In this document: one piece after another, positions 1-6,138 of the stretch | Position numbering within the stretch: position 1 is the first letter of the stretch | Layout: every line of letters starts with the position of its first letter | From: Actinomycetota bacterium | Lineage (GTDB): Bacteria; Actinomycetota; Thermoleophilia; Solirubrobacterales; Solirubrobacteraceae | DNA: 13,404 bases | NCBI GenBank assembly: GCA_009699565.1 | Contig: WLNX01000024.1 | Span: 1 to 13,404, forward strand | Direction of reading: 5' to 3' | Made by a program: the position numbers and the translations under genes | Notes under the pieces: model-generated | Databases searched by the model: none | Seen by the model: only the letters and a program-made list of their open reading frames with translations | What the model was told of the DNA's origin: nothing

Positions 1-2
1 CG

Positions 3-344
3 GCGATCCAGACGAGCGCAGCGTCAGCGTCAACCCTGATGGCCAAGAAGGCCGCAGTCACAGCGGCAACTGCAGCCGCGGCCGTGGCGCCCGATCCGGC
101 AGTCGTGCCCGCTCCCGATGTCCCTGCCGTCGTTGTCGAACCTGTGACGACTCCGGATGTTCCTACCCCTGTAGCCACCGAGCCAACCGCAGATCAGCCT
201 CCCGTCGTAGTCGAAGAGCATCACGACGACGTGACGCTGCTGCCGACCGGCGAGACCGAGAACCCGCCCGTTACCGACCCGCCGCCAACCGACGGTGCAA
301 CCGGGTCAAGCGCCGACGCTGCCGCGTCAGCCGCCCTGAACTAG
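3..344 (+). CDS. C-terminal part of an Ala/Pro/Val-rich low-complexity protein (partial at left edge)
   Basis: This frame is open from the left edge to a TAG stop at 342-344. An ATG at 39 could start a 101-residue protein, but no stop lies upstream in frame, so the visible part may be the tail of a longer protein. From the ATG it begins with a short MAKKAA basic stretch, then an Ala run, then Pro/Val/Thr/Asp-rich sequence that should be disordered and acidic. There is no recognisable domain and no clear ribosome binding site or promoter box before the ATG. Such tails occur on secreted, wall-associated or nucleoid proteins, and the function cannot be named. The last 18 bases overlap the end of the convergent gene at 327-980. 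Composition alone could keep this frame open, so its reality is uncertain. Confidence 0.4.
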   Translation, partial: AIQTSAASASTLMAKKAAVTAATAAAAVAPDPAVVPAPDVPAVVVEPVTTPDVPTPVATEPTADQPPVVVEEHHDDVTLLPTGETENPPVTDPPPTDGATGSSADAAASAALN

Positions 345-980
345 AGCCTGATACGGATCCCGCAGCGGGGGCTGACGCCCGAGCTGCTCGGAGGTTGGAA
401 TTCGCAGACTGCGCGCTGACGTCATCAGGATGTCCAGTCCCTCGCGCACCCCGGGTTGGTCGGCGAAGACGATCACGCGGCGCCCGTAGCGCGTTCGGCC
501 CGCGCGCTTGAACTGAAAGAGAATCTCGTAGCCCGGGCGCTGCTTCACAAGCACCGGGAGATAACCGCGCACGATCAAACCTGGATCGACCCGTCGCATC
601 TGCTCGGTCAGCCTGGAGGCAACTATGGGCAGCGTCCCCTCAATTGATCCGCGGTACGGCGCGATCGTGATCGGCGAGGCGGAGAGCGTCGCCGGATCCG
701 CAGCCGACGGCGGAGTCGAAAGTCGGAAGAGTTCATTGCCGACAGCCACGCGCTGCTGCAGCGCCGCGCCATCGTACGGAATGGTTATCGGAATCGGCGT
801 CGCAACCTTCAGCGTGCGCATCCCCGACCCGCCTCCAACGAGCGCATAAGCGGCGACCAGCACGATCGCGGCGCAGGCAACGACGATCGCGGCGCGCCAG
901 AAGCGGTTCAAACGGCGCCACCTTGGCGCGAGCAGCTCGGGCAGCGTGGGGCCAAACTCTGGTCGGACGATTGAGGGCAT
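327..980 (-). CDS. Single-pass membrane protein of unknown function (217 aa)
   Basis: The protein starts MPSIVRPEFG, has a basic juxtamembrane stretch (about residues 20-29, several Arg) and one hydrophobic segment at about 29-49. About 165 residues follow, presumably outside the membrane given the positive N-terminal flank. This part looks beta-rich, with repeated Pro-Ile-Thr-Ile elements near residues 62-68 and 102-107, and has no motif I recognise. A longer frame reaches back to 1124, but that part overlaps the RAM-domain gene and has an Arg/Ser-rich shadow composition, so I chose the ATG at 980. A TANNNT box 8 nt upstream supports this start. It is the last gene of the minus-strand cluster that begins at 2353, 22 nt after the RAM gene. 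Its stop overlaps the convergent frame at the left edge. No function is assigned. Confidence 0.75.
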   Translation of the reverse strand: MPSIVRPEFGPTLPELLAPRWRRLNRFWRAAIVVACAAIVLVAAYALVGGGSGMRTLKVATPIPITIPYDGAALQQRVAVGNELFRLSTPPSAADPATLSASPITIAPYRGSIEGTLPIVASRLTEQMRRVDPGLIVRGYLPVLVKQRPGYEILFQFKRAGRTRYGRRVIVFADQPGVREGLDILMTSARSLRIPTSEQLGRQPPLRDPYQALVQGG

Positions 981-988
981 CGTGGTGG

Positions 989-994
989 AGCGTA
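989..994 (-). promoter_or_regulatory. Candidate -10 box (TACGCT) before the 217-aa membrane protein gene
   Basis: TACGCT on the minus strand lies 8 nt before the ATG at 980. No Shine-Dalgarno sequence is visible between them. It fits the TANNNT pattern seen at many starts in this window and suggests a transcript with a 1-2 nt leader. Confidence 0.4.
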
Positions 995-1002
995 TCTGCC
1001 GC

Positions 1003-1278
1003 TCAGGATTTGTCGACGAACAGCTGCTCAAGGTCAAAGTCCGAGAACGAATCGAACGCGACCATCGTCTGCGACCGTGCCACCCCTTCAAGCGCGGCGA
1101 CCTCGCTTGCCAGCAGGTCGGCAAGCTGCTCGTGGCGACCGACGCGGACTATCGCGACGAAATCCCATGCACCGGTTACCGAGTAGACCTCGGCAATCCC
1201 GGCTATTGACCGGAGCGTCTCTCCGAGCTTGGCCAGCGCCGTCCGTTCGGACTCGATCAGGACAAAGGCGGTGATCAT
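1003..1278 (-). CDS. Stand-alone Lrp/AsnC effector-binding (RAM) domain protein
   Basis: This 91-residue protein matches the ligand-binding half of Lrp/AsnC regulators with no DNA-binding domain. It has the opening beta-strand ITAFVLIES, a helix, the core EVYSVTGAWDFVAIVRV (residues 30-46; the family pattern is roughly V-x-x-V-x-G-x-x-D) and a final TMVAFDSF strand (71-78). In the family such domains form dimers and higher oligomers and bind amino acids or other small effectors. Stand-alone copies cannot bind DNA themselves and may act as sensors or partners of full-length regulators. The gene overlaps the upstream 113-aa gene by four bases (ATGA), which suggests translational coupling. The fold assignment is firm; the ligand and partner are unknown. 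Confidence 0.85.
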   Translation of the reverse strand: MITAFVLIESERTALAKLGETLRSIAGIAEVYSVTGAWDFVAIVRVGRHEQLADLLASEVAALEGVARSQTMVAFDSFSDFDLEQLFVDKS

Positions 1279-1616
1279 GCGGACCCGTCCCGACTCTTCT
1301 CAGCTCCTGCCAGCTCGTCGGCCAGGGCCAGCCCGACCGCAACGCCGACAAGCATCGCCATCCGCGACTCCTCCGCGATCAGTTCCGCCAGCGCGACGCG
1401 GCGTTGCTGCTGATCTTCAATCGCAACCACGCGGGCGATCTCGCCCTGATGGGCCGAATCGAAAAAACCGCCAGCGTCCAGAGCGTGACCAAGGATCTGC
1501 TGAAGCCCCGGGGCAGCATGCGTGACGATCTCCTGCGCCTGACCGAAGCGCTCGCCGTCGGCGATCGCTTCGACCGCTGCATCAACCTGCTCGGCGCTGT
1601 AACGCTGGTCTGCCAT
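1275..1616 (-). CDS. Small protein of unknown function (113 aa)
   Basis: I do not recognise this protein. The first two thirds look helical and acidic (MADQRYSAEQ, then helices with Glu/Gln/Asp), including a Gln-rich patch EDQQQRR near residues 67-73. A weakly hydrophobic Ala/Leu/Val helix follows near residues 85-102 (MAMLVGVAVGLALADEL), and the tail is polar. That helix is borderline for a membrane segment. I chose the ATG at 1616 over a TTG at 1625: it leaves 11 nt after the upstream stop, and a TANNNT box sits 8 nt before it. Its stop overlaps the start of the RAM-domain gene by four bases, so the two are probably translated together. The context of a membrane pseudoprotease upstream and a ligand-binding domain downstream does not define its job. 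Confidence 0.75.
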   Translation of the reverse strand: MADQRYSAEQVDAAVEAIADGERFGQAQEIVTHAAPGLQQILGHALDAGGFFDSAHQGEIARVVAIEDQQQRRVALAELIAEESRMAMLVGVAVGLALADELAGAEKSRDGSA

Positions 1617-1624
1617 CAGCAACA

Positions 1625-1630
1625 AGCCTA
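1625..1630 (-). promoter_or_regulatory. Candidate -10 box (TAGGCT) built on the upstream gene's TAG stop
   Basis: TAGGCT lies 8 nt before the ATG at 1616. Its first three bases are the stop codon of the rhomboid-like gene (1628-1630). It could be a second, internal promoter giving a near-leaderless transcript, although the AGG could also act as a weak ribosome binding site. Confidence 0.35.
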
Positions 1631-2353
1631 CCTGCGCGCCAGAACCGCGCCGGCAATCAACCCAATCACGAGACCCGCAGCCCCGGCCGTCGAACTTGCC
1701 TCGGCAGCAGCCAGCGGCATCAGCAGCAGCACTGCGGCGCAGACGCCGGCACCAATCAGGTCGCCGGCCGGTTGCTCGCCGCGGCGGGTTTCGAGGACCG
1801 GCGCAACCGCCCAGGCAGCAATCAGCCCGAGCGCGGCTGCGTTGGCCCCCAGCGCCAGCGGCACCGTCTCAAGCCCGGCGGCCGCGGCCATCCCGCCGAT
1901 CGCAGCGAGGGCGAAGACGATTGCGACTGCGATTGCGCCGTGGCGCCGCTCGATCAGTCCGCCAAACAGCACGATCGCCGCAACCCCGACCGCGGCGTAC
2001 CAGAGGTTGTCGGCGAAGAAGCTGGCGCTTGCAAGTCGCCACCACTGGCCCTCGATGGGGCCGACGATCCCAACCTGCACGGCCGAAACGACGCCTGGGA
2101 CGAGCAGAACGGCCCCGACTGCGCAGGCCGCCGCGAGCACCACCGAGACGACCGGCCGGCCGCTCGCCGCCGCTGTCCGCGTCTTGCGCGTCTTGCGCTT
2201 GGGCGCAGGGCCGCCTCCGGCAATCTGGCCGCGGGCGATCTTTGGCGCGCGCTTGCGCATGCGCTCGCCGCAGTAGGGGCATTCGGTTACGTACTTCGAG
2301 ACCTCTGAGCCGCAGGAGCGGCAGACTACGAAGAGATCGGTGGCCTCGGTCAT
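1628..2353 (-). CDS. Zinc-ribbon rhomboid-family membrane protein lacking the catalytic residues
   Basis: This 241-residue protein starts with a zinc ribbon: CRSC at residues 11-14 and CPYC at 25-28, with 10 residues between the pairs. A basic linker rich in Lys/Arg/Thr follows, then about six hydrophobic segments (near 68-89, 117-133, 140-160, 164-186, 197-217, 222-239). Rhomboid landmarks are visible: GQWWRLAS at 102-109 matches the family G-E/Q-W-W-R-L motif, and FGGLIERRHG near 130-139 matches the end of TM2. The catalytic GxSG of TM4 is GANAAALG (169-176), with Asn where Ser should be, and the TM6 stretch AGAAGLVIG has no His. I infer a non-proteolytic rhomboid (pseudoprotease) that may bind membrane clients. 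A GTG at 2374 would add seven residues; the ATG at 2353 has a TACCAT box 10 nt upstream. It is the first gene of the minus-strand cluster. Confidence 0.8.
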   Translation of the reverse strand: MTEATDLFVVCRSCGSEVSKYVTECPYCGERMRKRAPKIARGQIAGGGPAPKRKTRKTRTAAASGRPVVSVVLAAACAVGAVLLVPGVVSAVQVGIVGPIEGQWWRLASASFFADNLWYAAVGVAAIVLFGGLIERRHGAIAVAIVFALAAIGGMAAAAGLETVPLALGANAAALGLIAAWAVAPVLETRRGEQPAGDLIGAGVCAAVLLLMPLAAAEASSTAGAAGLVIGLIAGAVLARR

Positions 2354-2363
2354 CGCCAATGCG

Positions 2364-2369
2364 ATGGTA
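2364..2369 (-). promoter_or_regulatory. Candidate -10 box (TACCAT) before the rhomboid-like gene
   Basis: TACCAT lies 10 nt before the ATG at 2353. It is a good match to an actinobacterial -10 element, and no Shine-Dalgarno sequence is seen in between. If it is real, the transcript has a leader of about 3-4 nt and the GTG start at 2374 is excluded. Confidence 0.4.
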
Positions 2370-2374
2370 GCCAC

Positions 2375-2455
2375 ACCGGCGCTCCCGGCAGCAGGAACCG
2401 ATCACAGGTACCTTGTAGACACTCGATCCCCCGACCAATAACGGAGACTGCTGAA
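2375..2455. promoter_or_regulatory. Divergent intergenic region between the rhomboid-like gene and fbaB
   Basis: These 81 bases separate two genes read in opposite directions, so they should hold the fbaB promoter. A TACCTT at 2409-2414 (+) is a possible -10 element, giving a leader of roughly 35 nt; I see no convincing -35. The near-palindrome ACAGGTACCTTGT surrounds it and could be an operator, but the symmetry is imperfect. GGAG at 2443-2446, 9 nt before the GTG start, is a good ribosome binding site for fbaB. Confidence 0.4.
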
Positions 2456-3544
<1,089 letters not shown>

Positions 3545-3625
3545 TTCTCAGCACGACCAGCAACGGGCCGGCAACGCAAGAGCCAGCGGTTGGGGCGATC
3601 CGTCTAAAGCGGGGGCAGTGGCCGG

Positions 3626-3631
3626 TAGCGT
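3626..3631 (+). promoter_or_regulatory. Candidate -10 box (TAGCGT) for leaderless nuclease mRNA
   Basis: TAGCGT ends exactly 6 nt before the ATG at 3638. That would place the transcription start on the A of the start codon, the classic leaderless arrangement. No ribosome binding site is visible near the ATG. Confidence 0.45.
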
Positions 3632-3637
3632 GATCCA

Positions 3638-4165
3638 ATGCCCGCCGCCAACCATCGCCTTGCGCGAATCGCCTGCTGCCTGGCGATCGCGATCGCCGGA
3701 TCGCTTGCGGCCTGCGGCTCCAACAGCACGGGAGGCGCTGGCGGCAGTTTGAACGGAAGCGTGATCCGCGTCGTCGACGGCGACACGATCATTGTGCGCC
3801 TAGACGGCAGCGACGAGCGCGTCCGCTACATCGGGATCGACACTCCGGAGACGGTCGCGCCGGGCCGCTCCGTCGGCTGCTTCGGGCCGCAGGCGAGCAA
3901 GGCGAACAAGGCGCTCGTCGAAGGCCGCGACGTCCGTCTGGTGCTCGACAGCGAGCCGCGCGACCGTTACGGGCGCCTGCTCGCCTACGTCTACCTAGCG
4001 GCAGATGGCGCAAGCGGGCGATTCGTCAACCGCGAACTGGTCGCGGGCGGCTACGCAACGGCCCGGGAATATCCCCCGAACACAAGCCACGCAGCCGAAT
4101 TTGGCGAGTTGGAGGCAAAGGCCCGGGCCGCCAACCGAGGGCTCTGGGGAAGCTGCCAACGCTAG
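3638..4165 (+). CDS. Thermonuclease-family (staphylococcal nuclease-like) lipoprotein
   Basis: This is a predicted extracytoplasmic Ca2+-dependent nuclease of 175 residues. A signal peptide (basic MPAANHRLARI, then a hydrophobic stretch) ends in the lipobox LAAC with the lipidated Cys at 26. A Gly/Ser/Asn-rich linker leads to the SNase fold. The key residues of staphylococcal nuclease are present: VVDGDT (45-50; Asp47 and Asp49 match Asp19 and Asp21), RYIGIDTPE (63-71; Arg63, Asp68 and Glu71 match Arg35, Asp40 and Glu43) and DRYGR (109-113; Arg113 matches Arg87). The fold closes with ARAANRGLWGSC. Cys81 and Cys173 might form a disulfide. It should be active and anchored on the outer face of the membrane, degrading nucleic acids for nutrients or defence; that role is inferred. 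The TAG stop also begins a TAGGAT box for the next gene. Confidence 0.9.
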   Translation: MPAANHRLARIACCLAIAIAGSLAACGSNSTGGAGGSLNGSVIRVVDGDTIIVRLDGSDERVRYIGIDTPETVAPGRSVGCFGPQASKANKALVEGRDVRLVLDSEPRDRYGRLLAYVYLAADGASGRFVNRELVAGGYATAREYPPNTSHAAEFGELEAKARAANRGLWGSCQR

Positions 4166-4168
4166 GAT
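4163..4168 (+). promoter_or_regulatory. Candidate -10 box (TAGGAT) overlapping the nuclease stop codon
   Basis: TAGGAT starts with the TAG stop of the nuclease gene and ends 8 nt before the ATG at 4177. The sequence is close to an ideal -10 element. AGGA could instead be a ribosome binding site at this spacing, so both readings are open. Confidence 0.4.
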
Positions 4169-4176
4169 CGAACGAG

Positions 4177-4422
4177 ATGGCAAGCCGCCTGCGTCAAAAC
4201 CTGCGCGAATTCGAGACCAAGTTCCGCGACGAGATCAAGGCTGACCGCGAGCGCCGACTGGAGATCCACGAGCGCGCCGAGACGCGCATCCGCGTGCGGC
4301 GTCTGGATCGCCAGCACCGACTTGGGACGCTTCGCTTCGGGATGCTCGTATTGCTGTTGATCGCTACCGCCGTCGTCGTCACGGTCGCGATGTTCGAAAC
4401 GCTCTACATCGTCATGGGCTAG
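4177..4422 (+). CDS. Small charged-helix and single-pass membrane protein of unknown function (81 aa)
   Basis: This protein of 81 residues has two parts. Residues 1-50 form a highly charged helix with a likely coiled coil, rich in Arg, Glu and Asp (LRQNLREFETKFRDEIKADR in residues 5-24). Residues 54-73 form one hydrophobic segment (FGMLVLLLIATAVVVTVAMF), followed by a short tail. The Arg-rich stretch before the membrane segment predicts a cytoplasmic N-terminus. The gene starts 11 nt after the nuclease stop, so the two may be co-transcribed even though a promoter-like box lies between them. Its last 11 bases overlap the convergent csrA gene. I do not recognise a family. It could be a membrane anchor or a small structural protein. 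Confidence 0.75.
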   Translation: MASRLRQNLREFETKFRDEIKADRERRLEIHERAETRIRVRRLDRQHRLGTLRFGMLVLLLIATAVVVTVAMFETLYIVMG

Positions 4423-4609
4423 GCGCCCGCGTGCTGTCCTCGCCGAGCGGAGCATTGACCTCCGCGTAAACCTCCTCGCGGAAGACCGGCACCTCGCGCG
4501 GTGCGGCGATACCGAGTCGGACCCGATCGCCGTCGACCGAGAGCACGGTCACTTCGATCTCGTCGCCGATCATGATGCTTTGGTTGACCTTGCGTGAAAG
4601 GACAAGCAC
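4412..4609 (-). CDS. csrA: Carbon storage regulator CsrA (RNA-binding translational regulator)
   Basis: CsrA is a small homodimeric protein that binds GGA motifs in the leaders of target mRNAs, usually blocking translation. The 65-residue protein has the canonical start (V/M)LVLSRKVNQSIMIGD and the core RVRLGIAAPREVPVFREEVY (residues 29-48). Both RNA-contact regions are kept, including Leu4 and Arg44; position 43 is Phe where His is common. The C-terminal tail (ostensibly NAPLGEDSTRAPSP) is short and polar. A longer frame reaches 4708, but the GTG at 4609 is clearly right: it begins the family's first strand and has AGGGGGG at 4615-4621, five bases upstream. No flagellar gene or fliW, the usual partner in Gram-positive bacteria, is in view. 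The gene is divergent from the Arg/Gly-rich protein gene at 4747. Confidence 0.95.
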   Translation of the reverse strand: MLVLSRKVNQSIMIGDEIEVTVLSVDGDRVRLGIAAPREVPVFREEVYAEVNAPLGEDSTRAPSP

Positions 4610-4646
4610 TGAAACCCCCCTGTTAGCGCTTCGGCACAGCGCCGCG

Positions 4647-4676
4647 AAACTACCACCGCCAATACCGGCTTCGCAA
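4647..4676 (-). promoter_or_regulatory. Candidate sigma-70-type promoter of csrA
   Basis: On the minus strand TTGCGA (4671-4676) and TAGTTT (4647-4652) are separated by 18 nt, which fits a vegetative -35/-10 pair. Transcription would start near 4640, giving a leader of about 30 nt that includes the AGGGGGG ribosome binding site. GGGG in that leader is not a perfect CsrA site (GGA), so autoregulation is not obvious. Confidence 0.45.
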
Positions 4677-4731
4677 GTCGCCGACCCGGCCCTTCCGGAC
4701 CGGCGCAAGACGCCCAGCGTCGGCGCTCCGC

Positions 4732-4737
4732 TAGGGT
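4732..4737 (+). promoter_or_regulatory. Candidate -10 box (TAGGGT) before the HTH/Arg-Gly-rich gene
   Basis: TAGGGT ends 9 nt before the ATG at 4747, the same hexamer and spacing as before mfd. It may drive a near-leaderless transcript. AGGG is also a weak ribosome binding site candidate. Confidence 0.35.
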
Positions 4738-4746
4738 CTTCGCCTT

Positions 4747-5334
4747 ATGGCACGCAAATCTCTCAAGCCCCAACTCAACCAGATCCGCGTATGGGTCAGC
4801 CAAGGCCGCACCGACGCATGGATCGCTCATCAGCTTGAGGTCCCGGTCGCGCAGCTCCAAACTTTCAAGCAGGAATTTGAACTGACCGGCACCGAAGGAG
4901 CGGTCGCAGACTTCGATGCCGAGATCGACCTGCGCGCGGCGGACGACGCCCAAGTGGCAGCCGCTCTTCAGGCCGAAGAGGCCGAGCAGGCGGGGAAGGA
5001 TGCCGAAGAGGCACGACTGCGAGCGGAACGAATTGCCGCAGGCGAAGAAGAGCCGGAAGAACTTGCGTCCGAGGAAGACGACGAGGATACGGCGTCGGGA
5101 GGAGACGGCCAGCGGTCGCGCTCACGGCGCGGTCGCCGCGGAGGGCGCGGGCGCAGCGGTGGCTCGAAAGCGCTCGAAGGAAGCTTCGATCACGGTGAAG
5201 AGGGATACGGCCTGTGGCTCGACCCCGCAATCGCCGAGAACCCGATCTACGCCGAGCACTGGGCCGGAAAGCGCTCGGTCACGGTGACGGTAGAAGCCGA
5301 CCGGATCGTCATCAAGCGCTCCGGCGACGACTGA
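4747..5334 (+). CDS. Helix-turn-helix-like protein with acidic middle and Arg/Gly-rich (RGG-like) segment
   Basis: The 195 residues fall into four parts. Residues 6-45 look like a compact helical, helix-turn-helix-like domain (QIRVWVSQGRTDAWIAHQLE, 12-31). Residues 58-115 are a long Glu/Ala/Asp-rich helix or disordered stretch. Residues 122-139 are a dense Arg/Gly/Ser block (RSRSRRGRRGGRGRSGG) like RGG-type RNA-binding tails. Residues 146-195 form a C-terminal module (GYGLWLDPAIAENPIYAEHW, then Val/Thr-rich strands ending RIVIKRSGDD). I do not recognise the full protein. A nucleic-acid-binding role, more likely RNA than DNA, is inferred from the Arg/Gly block and the HTH-like start. It is divergent from csrA with 137 nt between the starts, and it ends 10 nt from the convergent gene at 5345. 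Confidence 0.8.
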   Translation: MARKSLKPQLNQIRVWVSQGRTDAWIAHQLEVPVAQLQTFKQEFELTGTEGAVADFDAEIDLRAADDAQVAAALQAEEAEQAGKDAEEARLRAERIAAGEEEPEELASEEDDEDTASGGDGQRSRSRRGRRGGRGRSGGSKALEGSFDHGEEGYGLWLDPAIAENPIYAEHWAGKRSVTVTVEADRIVIKRSGDD

Positions 5335-5344
5335 TCAGCTCCGC

Positions 5345-5668
5345 CTAGCGCTTCTGCTCCAGCCGTCTGCCGCCGGCAAAATCGACTGCGCCGCGGACAT
5401 AGCGGGAGAAGGCGGCATCGGCTATCCGCGCGTCCCAAGCAACAGTTCGCTCGGGTTCGATCTGCAGAGCCAGCTCCAAGCACCAGGACCCGTCCTGCTC
5501 GTAGAAGGCAACCAGCTCGTCAACGGTGAAGGCGCCGCCAAGGCGTCTGCGCAGCTCGGCAACCAGTGCGTCTTCGACGCGGCCCACCAGCCGCTGATCG
5601 CCGGCGTCAACGTGAGCGACGAAGCGCTCCCCTTCCCTCCACTGCTCAATCGCTGTTTCGTACGACAC
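5345..5668 (-). CDS. Small soluble protein of unknown function (107 aa)
   Basis: I do not recognise this protein. It has no signal peptide or membrane segment. The visible pattern is alpha-helical: MSYETAIEQW at the start, then EDALVAELRRRLGGAFTVDE (32-51), LVAFYEQDGSW (52-62), an ERTVAWDARIADAAFSRYV helix (73-91), and a basic tail ending RRLEQKR. The start is GTG at 5668, 23 nt after the ftsB stop and with a TAACCT box 7 nt upstream. It is probably transcribed with ftsB as the last gene of the long minus-strand run. In other Actinobacteria DUF501 often follows ftsB, but this sequence does not look like it. The gene ends 10 nt from a convergent stop, so no large terminator fits there. Confidence 0.75.
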   Translation of the reverse strand: MSYETAIEQWREGERFVAHVDAGDQRLVGRVEDALVAELRRRLGGAFTVDELVAFYEQDGSWCLELALQIEPERTVAWDARIADAAFSRYVRGAVDFAGGRRLEQKR

Positions 5669-5675
5669 GCGGCGC

Positions 5676-5681
5676 AGGTTA
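5676..5681 (-). promoter_or_regulatory. Candidate -10 box (TAACCT) before the 107-aa gene
   Basis: TAACCT lies 7 nt before the GTG at 5668, in the 23-nt gap after ftsB. No Shine-Dalgarno sequence is visible. It fits the leaderless pattern and could be a secondary internal promoter. Confidence 0.35.
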
Positions 5682-5691
5682 GCGCCAGCGA

Positions 5692-6069
5692 CTAGCGTCC
5701 GCTGGGGAGGCCCTTGATGACGTAGGCCTGCTCGCCGGGCTTGACCATCCCAAGGCGGCGCGCCTCGCGCTCCAGCGCCGCGGGGTTGCGAAGATCGGTG
5801 ACGCGCTTGGAGAGCGCCTTGTGCTCGCTTTCAAGCTTCGAGACCTGCTGCTGGCGCATCGAAGCCTCGCCGCGCGCCGACCAAATCGCGACCAGCGGAC
5901 GCAGGTAAAGGAGCGCCACAAGCACACAGACGGCGAGGATCAGCATCCGGCCGATCCTGTCCCAGCGGATCGGATTTGAGCCCGCCGGGCGCCCAGCAAC
6001 GATCTTCGGCCGAGGCAGAAGATTGCGGCCGCGAGACCGCTCCGGGGCGAGCGCGCTACGGGTTGACAT
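5692..6069 (-). CDS. ftsB: Septum formation initiator FtsB/DivIC-family protein
   Basis: FtsB/DivIC is a bitopic divisome protein that, with FtsL and FtsQ/DivIB, activates septal peptidoglycan synthesis. The 125 residues show the family layout. A basic cytoplasmic N-terminus (1-40) is followed by one membrane segment at about 42-62 (MLILAVCVLVALLYLRPLVA). A coiled coil follows at about 66-95 (QQQVSKLESEHKALSKRVTD). The signature AALEREARRLGMVKPGEQAY (97-116) closes the conserved part. The N-terminal extension is longer than in E. coli FtsB (103 aa), as is common in Actinobacteria. The gene starts 69 nt after the enolase stop; that gap holds several overlapping inverted repeats. No clear ribosome binding site or TANNNT box precedes the ATG at 6069. 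Confidence 0.92.
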   Translation of the reverse strand: MSTRSALAPERSRGRNLLPRPKIVAGRPAGSNPIRWDRIGRMLILAVCVLVALLYLRPLVAIWSARGEASMRQQQVSKLESEHKALSKRVTDLRNPAALEREARRLGMVKPGEQAYVIKGLPSGR

Positions 6070-6087
6070 GTACGCGCTTTCGCGGTC

Positions 6088-6131
6088 GGACCTAAAAGTC
6101 CTTCAAGCGGGGTTTGAAGGGCCCCGCCCTT
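6088..6131 (-). promoter_or_regulatory. Overlapping inverted repeats between eno and ftsB (possible terminator or attenuator)
   Basis: Four perfect inverted repeats are packed here. Reading the minus strand: AAGGGC/GCCCTT with a 3-nt loop (6117-6131), GCGGGG/CCCCGC with a 9-nt loop (6107-6127), CCTTCAA/TTGAAGG with a 7-nt loop (6100-6120), and GGAC/GTCC with a 6-nt loop (6088-6101). The first three share arms and cannot all form at once. Only a TTTT run follows the CCTTCAA hairpin, so it is a weak intrinsic terminator at best. It may set the enolase-to-FtsB expression ratio or protect the eno mRNA end. Confidence 0.45.
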
Positions 6132-6138
6132 CTCTCAG

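Noticed and set aside
981..1124. N-terminal extension of the 217-aa membrane protein to 1124
   Set aside because: It would overlap most of the RAM gene's end and is Arg/Ser-rich noise; the ATG at 980 has a promoter-like box.
1404..2276. 290-residue plus-strand frame opposite the rhomboid-like gene
   Set aside because: It is Ala/Thr/Pro-rich shadow composition; the minus strand has a zinc ribbon, membrane segments and tight gene packing.
3545..3637. Terminator after fbaB
   Set aside because: I looked for a stem with a T-run and found only short GC-rich partial repeats; nothing convincing.
3682..3697. Perfect 16-bp palindrome GGCGATCGCGATCGCC
   Set aside because: It lies in the signal peptide of the nuclease and is explained by Ala-Ile codons; GCGATCGC-like words are frequent across the window.
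4610..4708. N-terminal extension of CsrA
   Set aside because: CsrA proteins begin at M/V-LVLSR; the GTG at 4609 has a strong ribosome binding site, so the extension is leader DNA.
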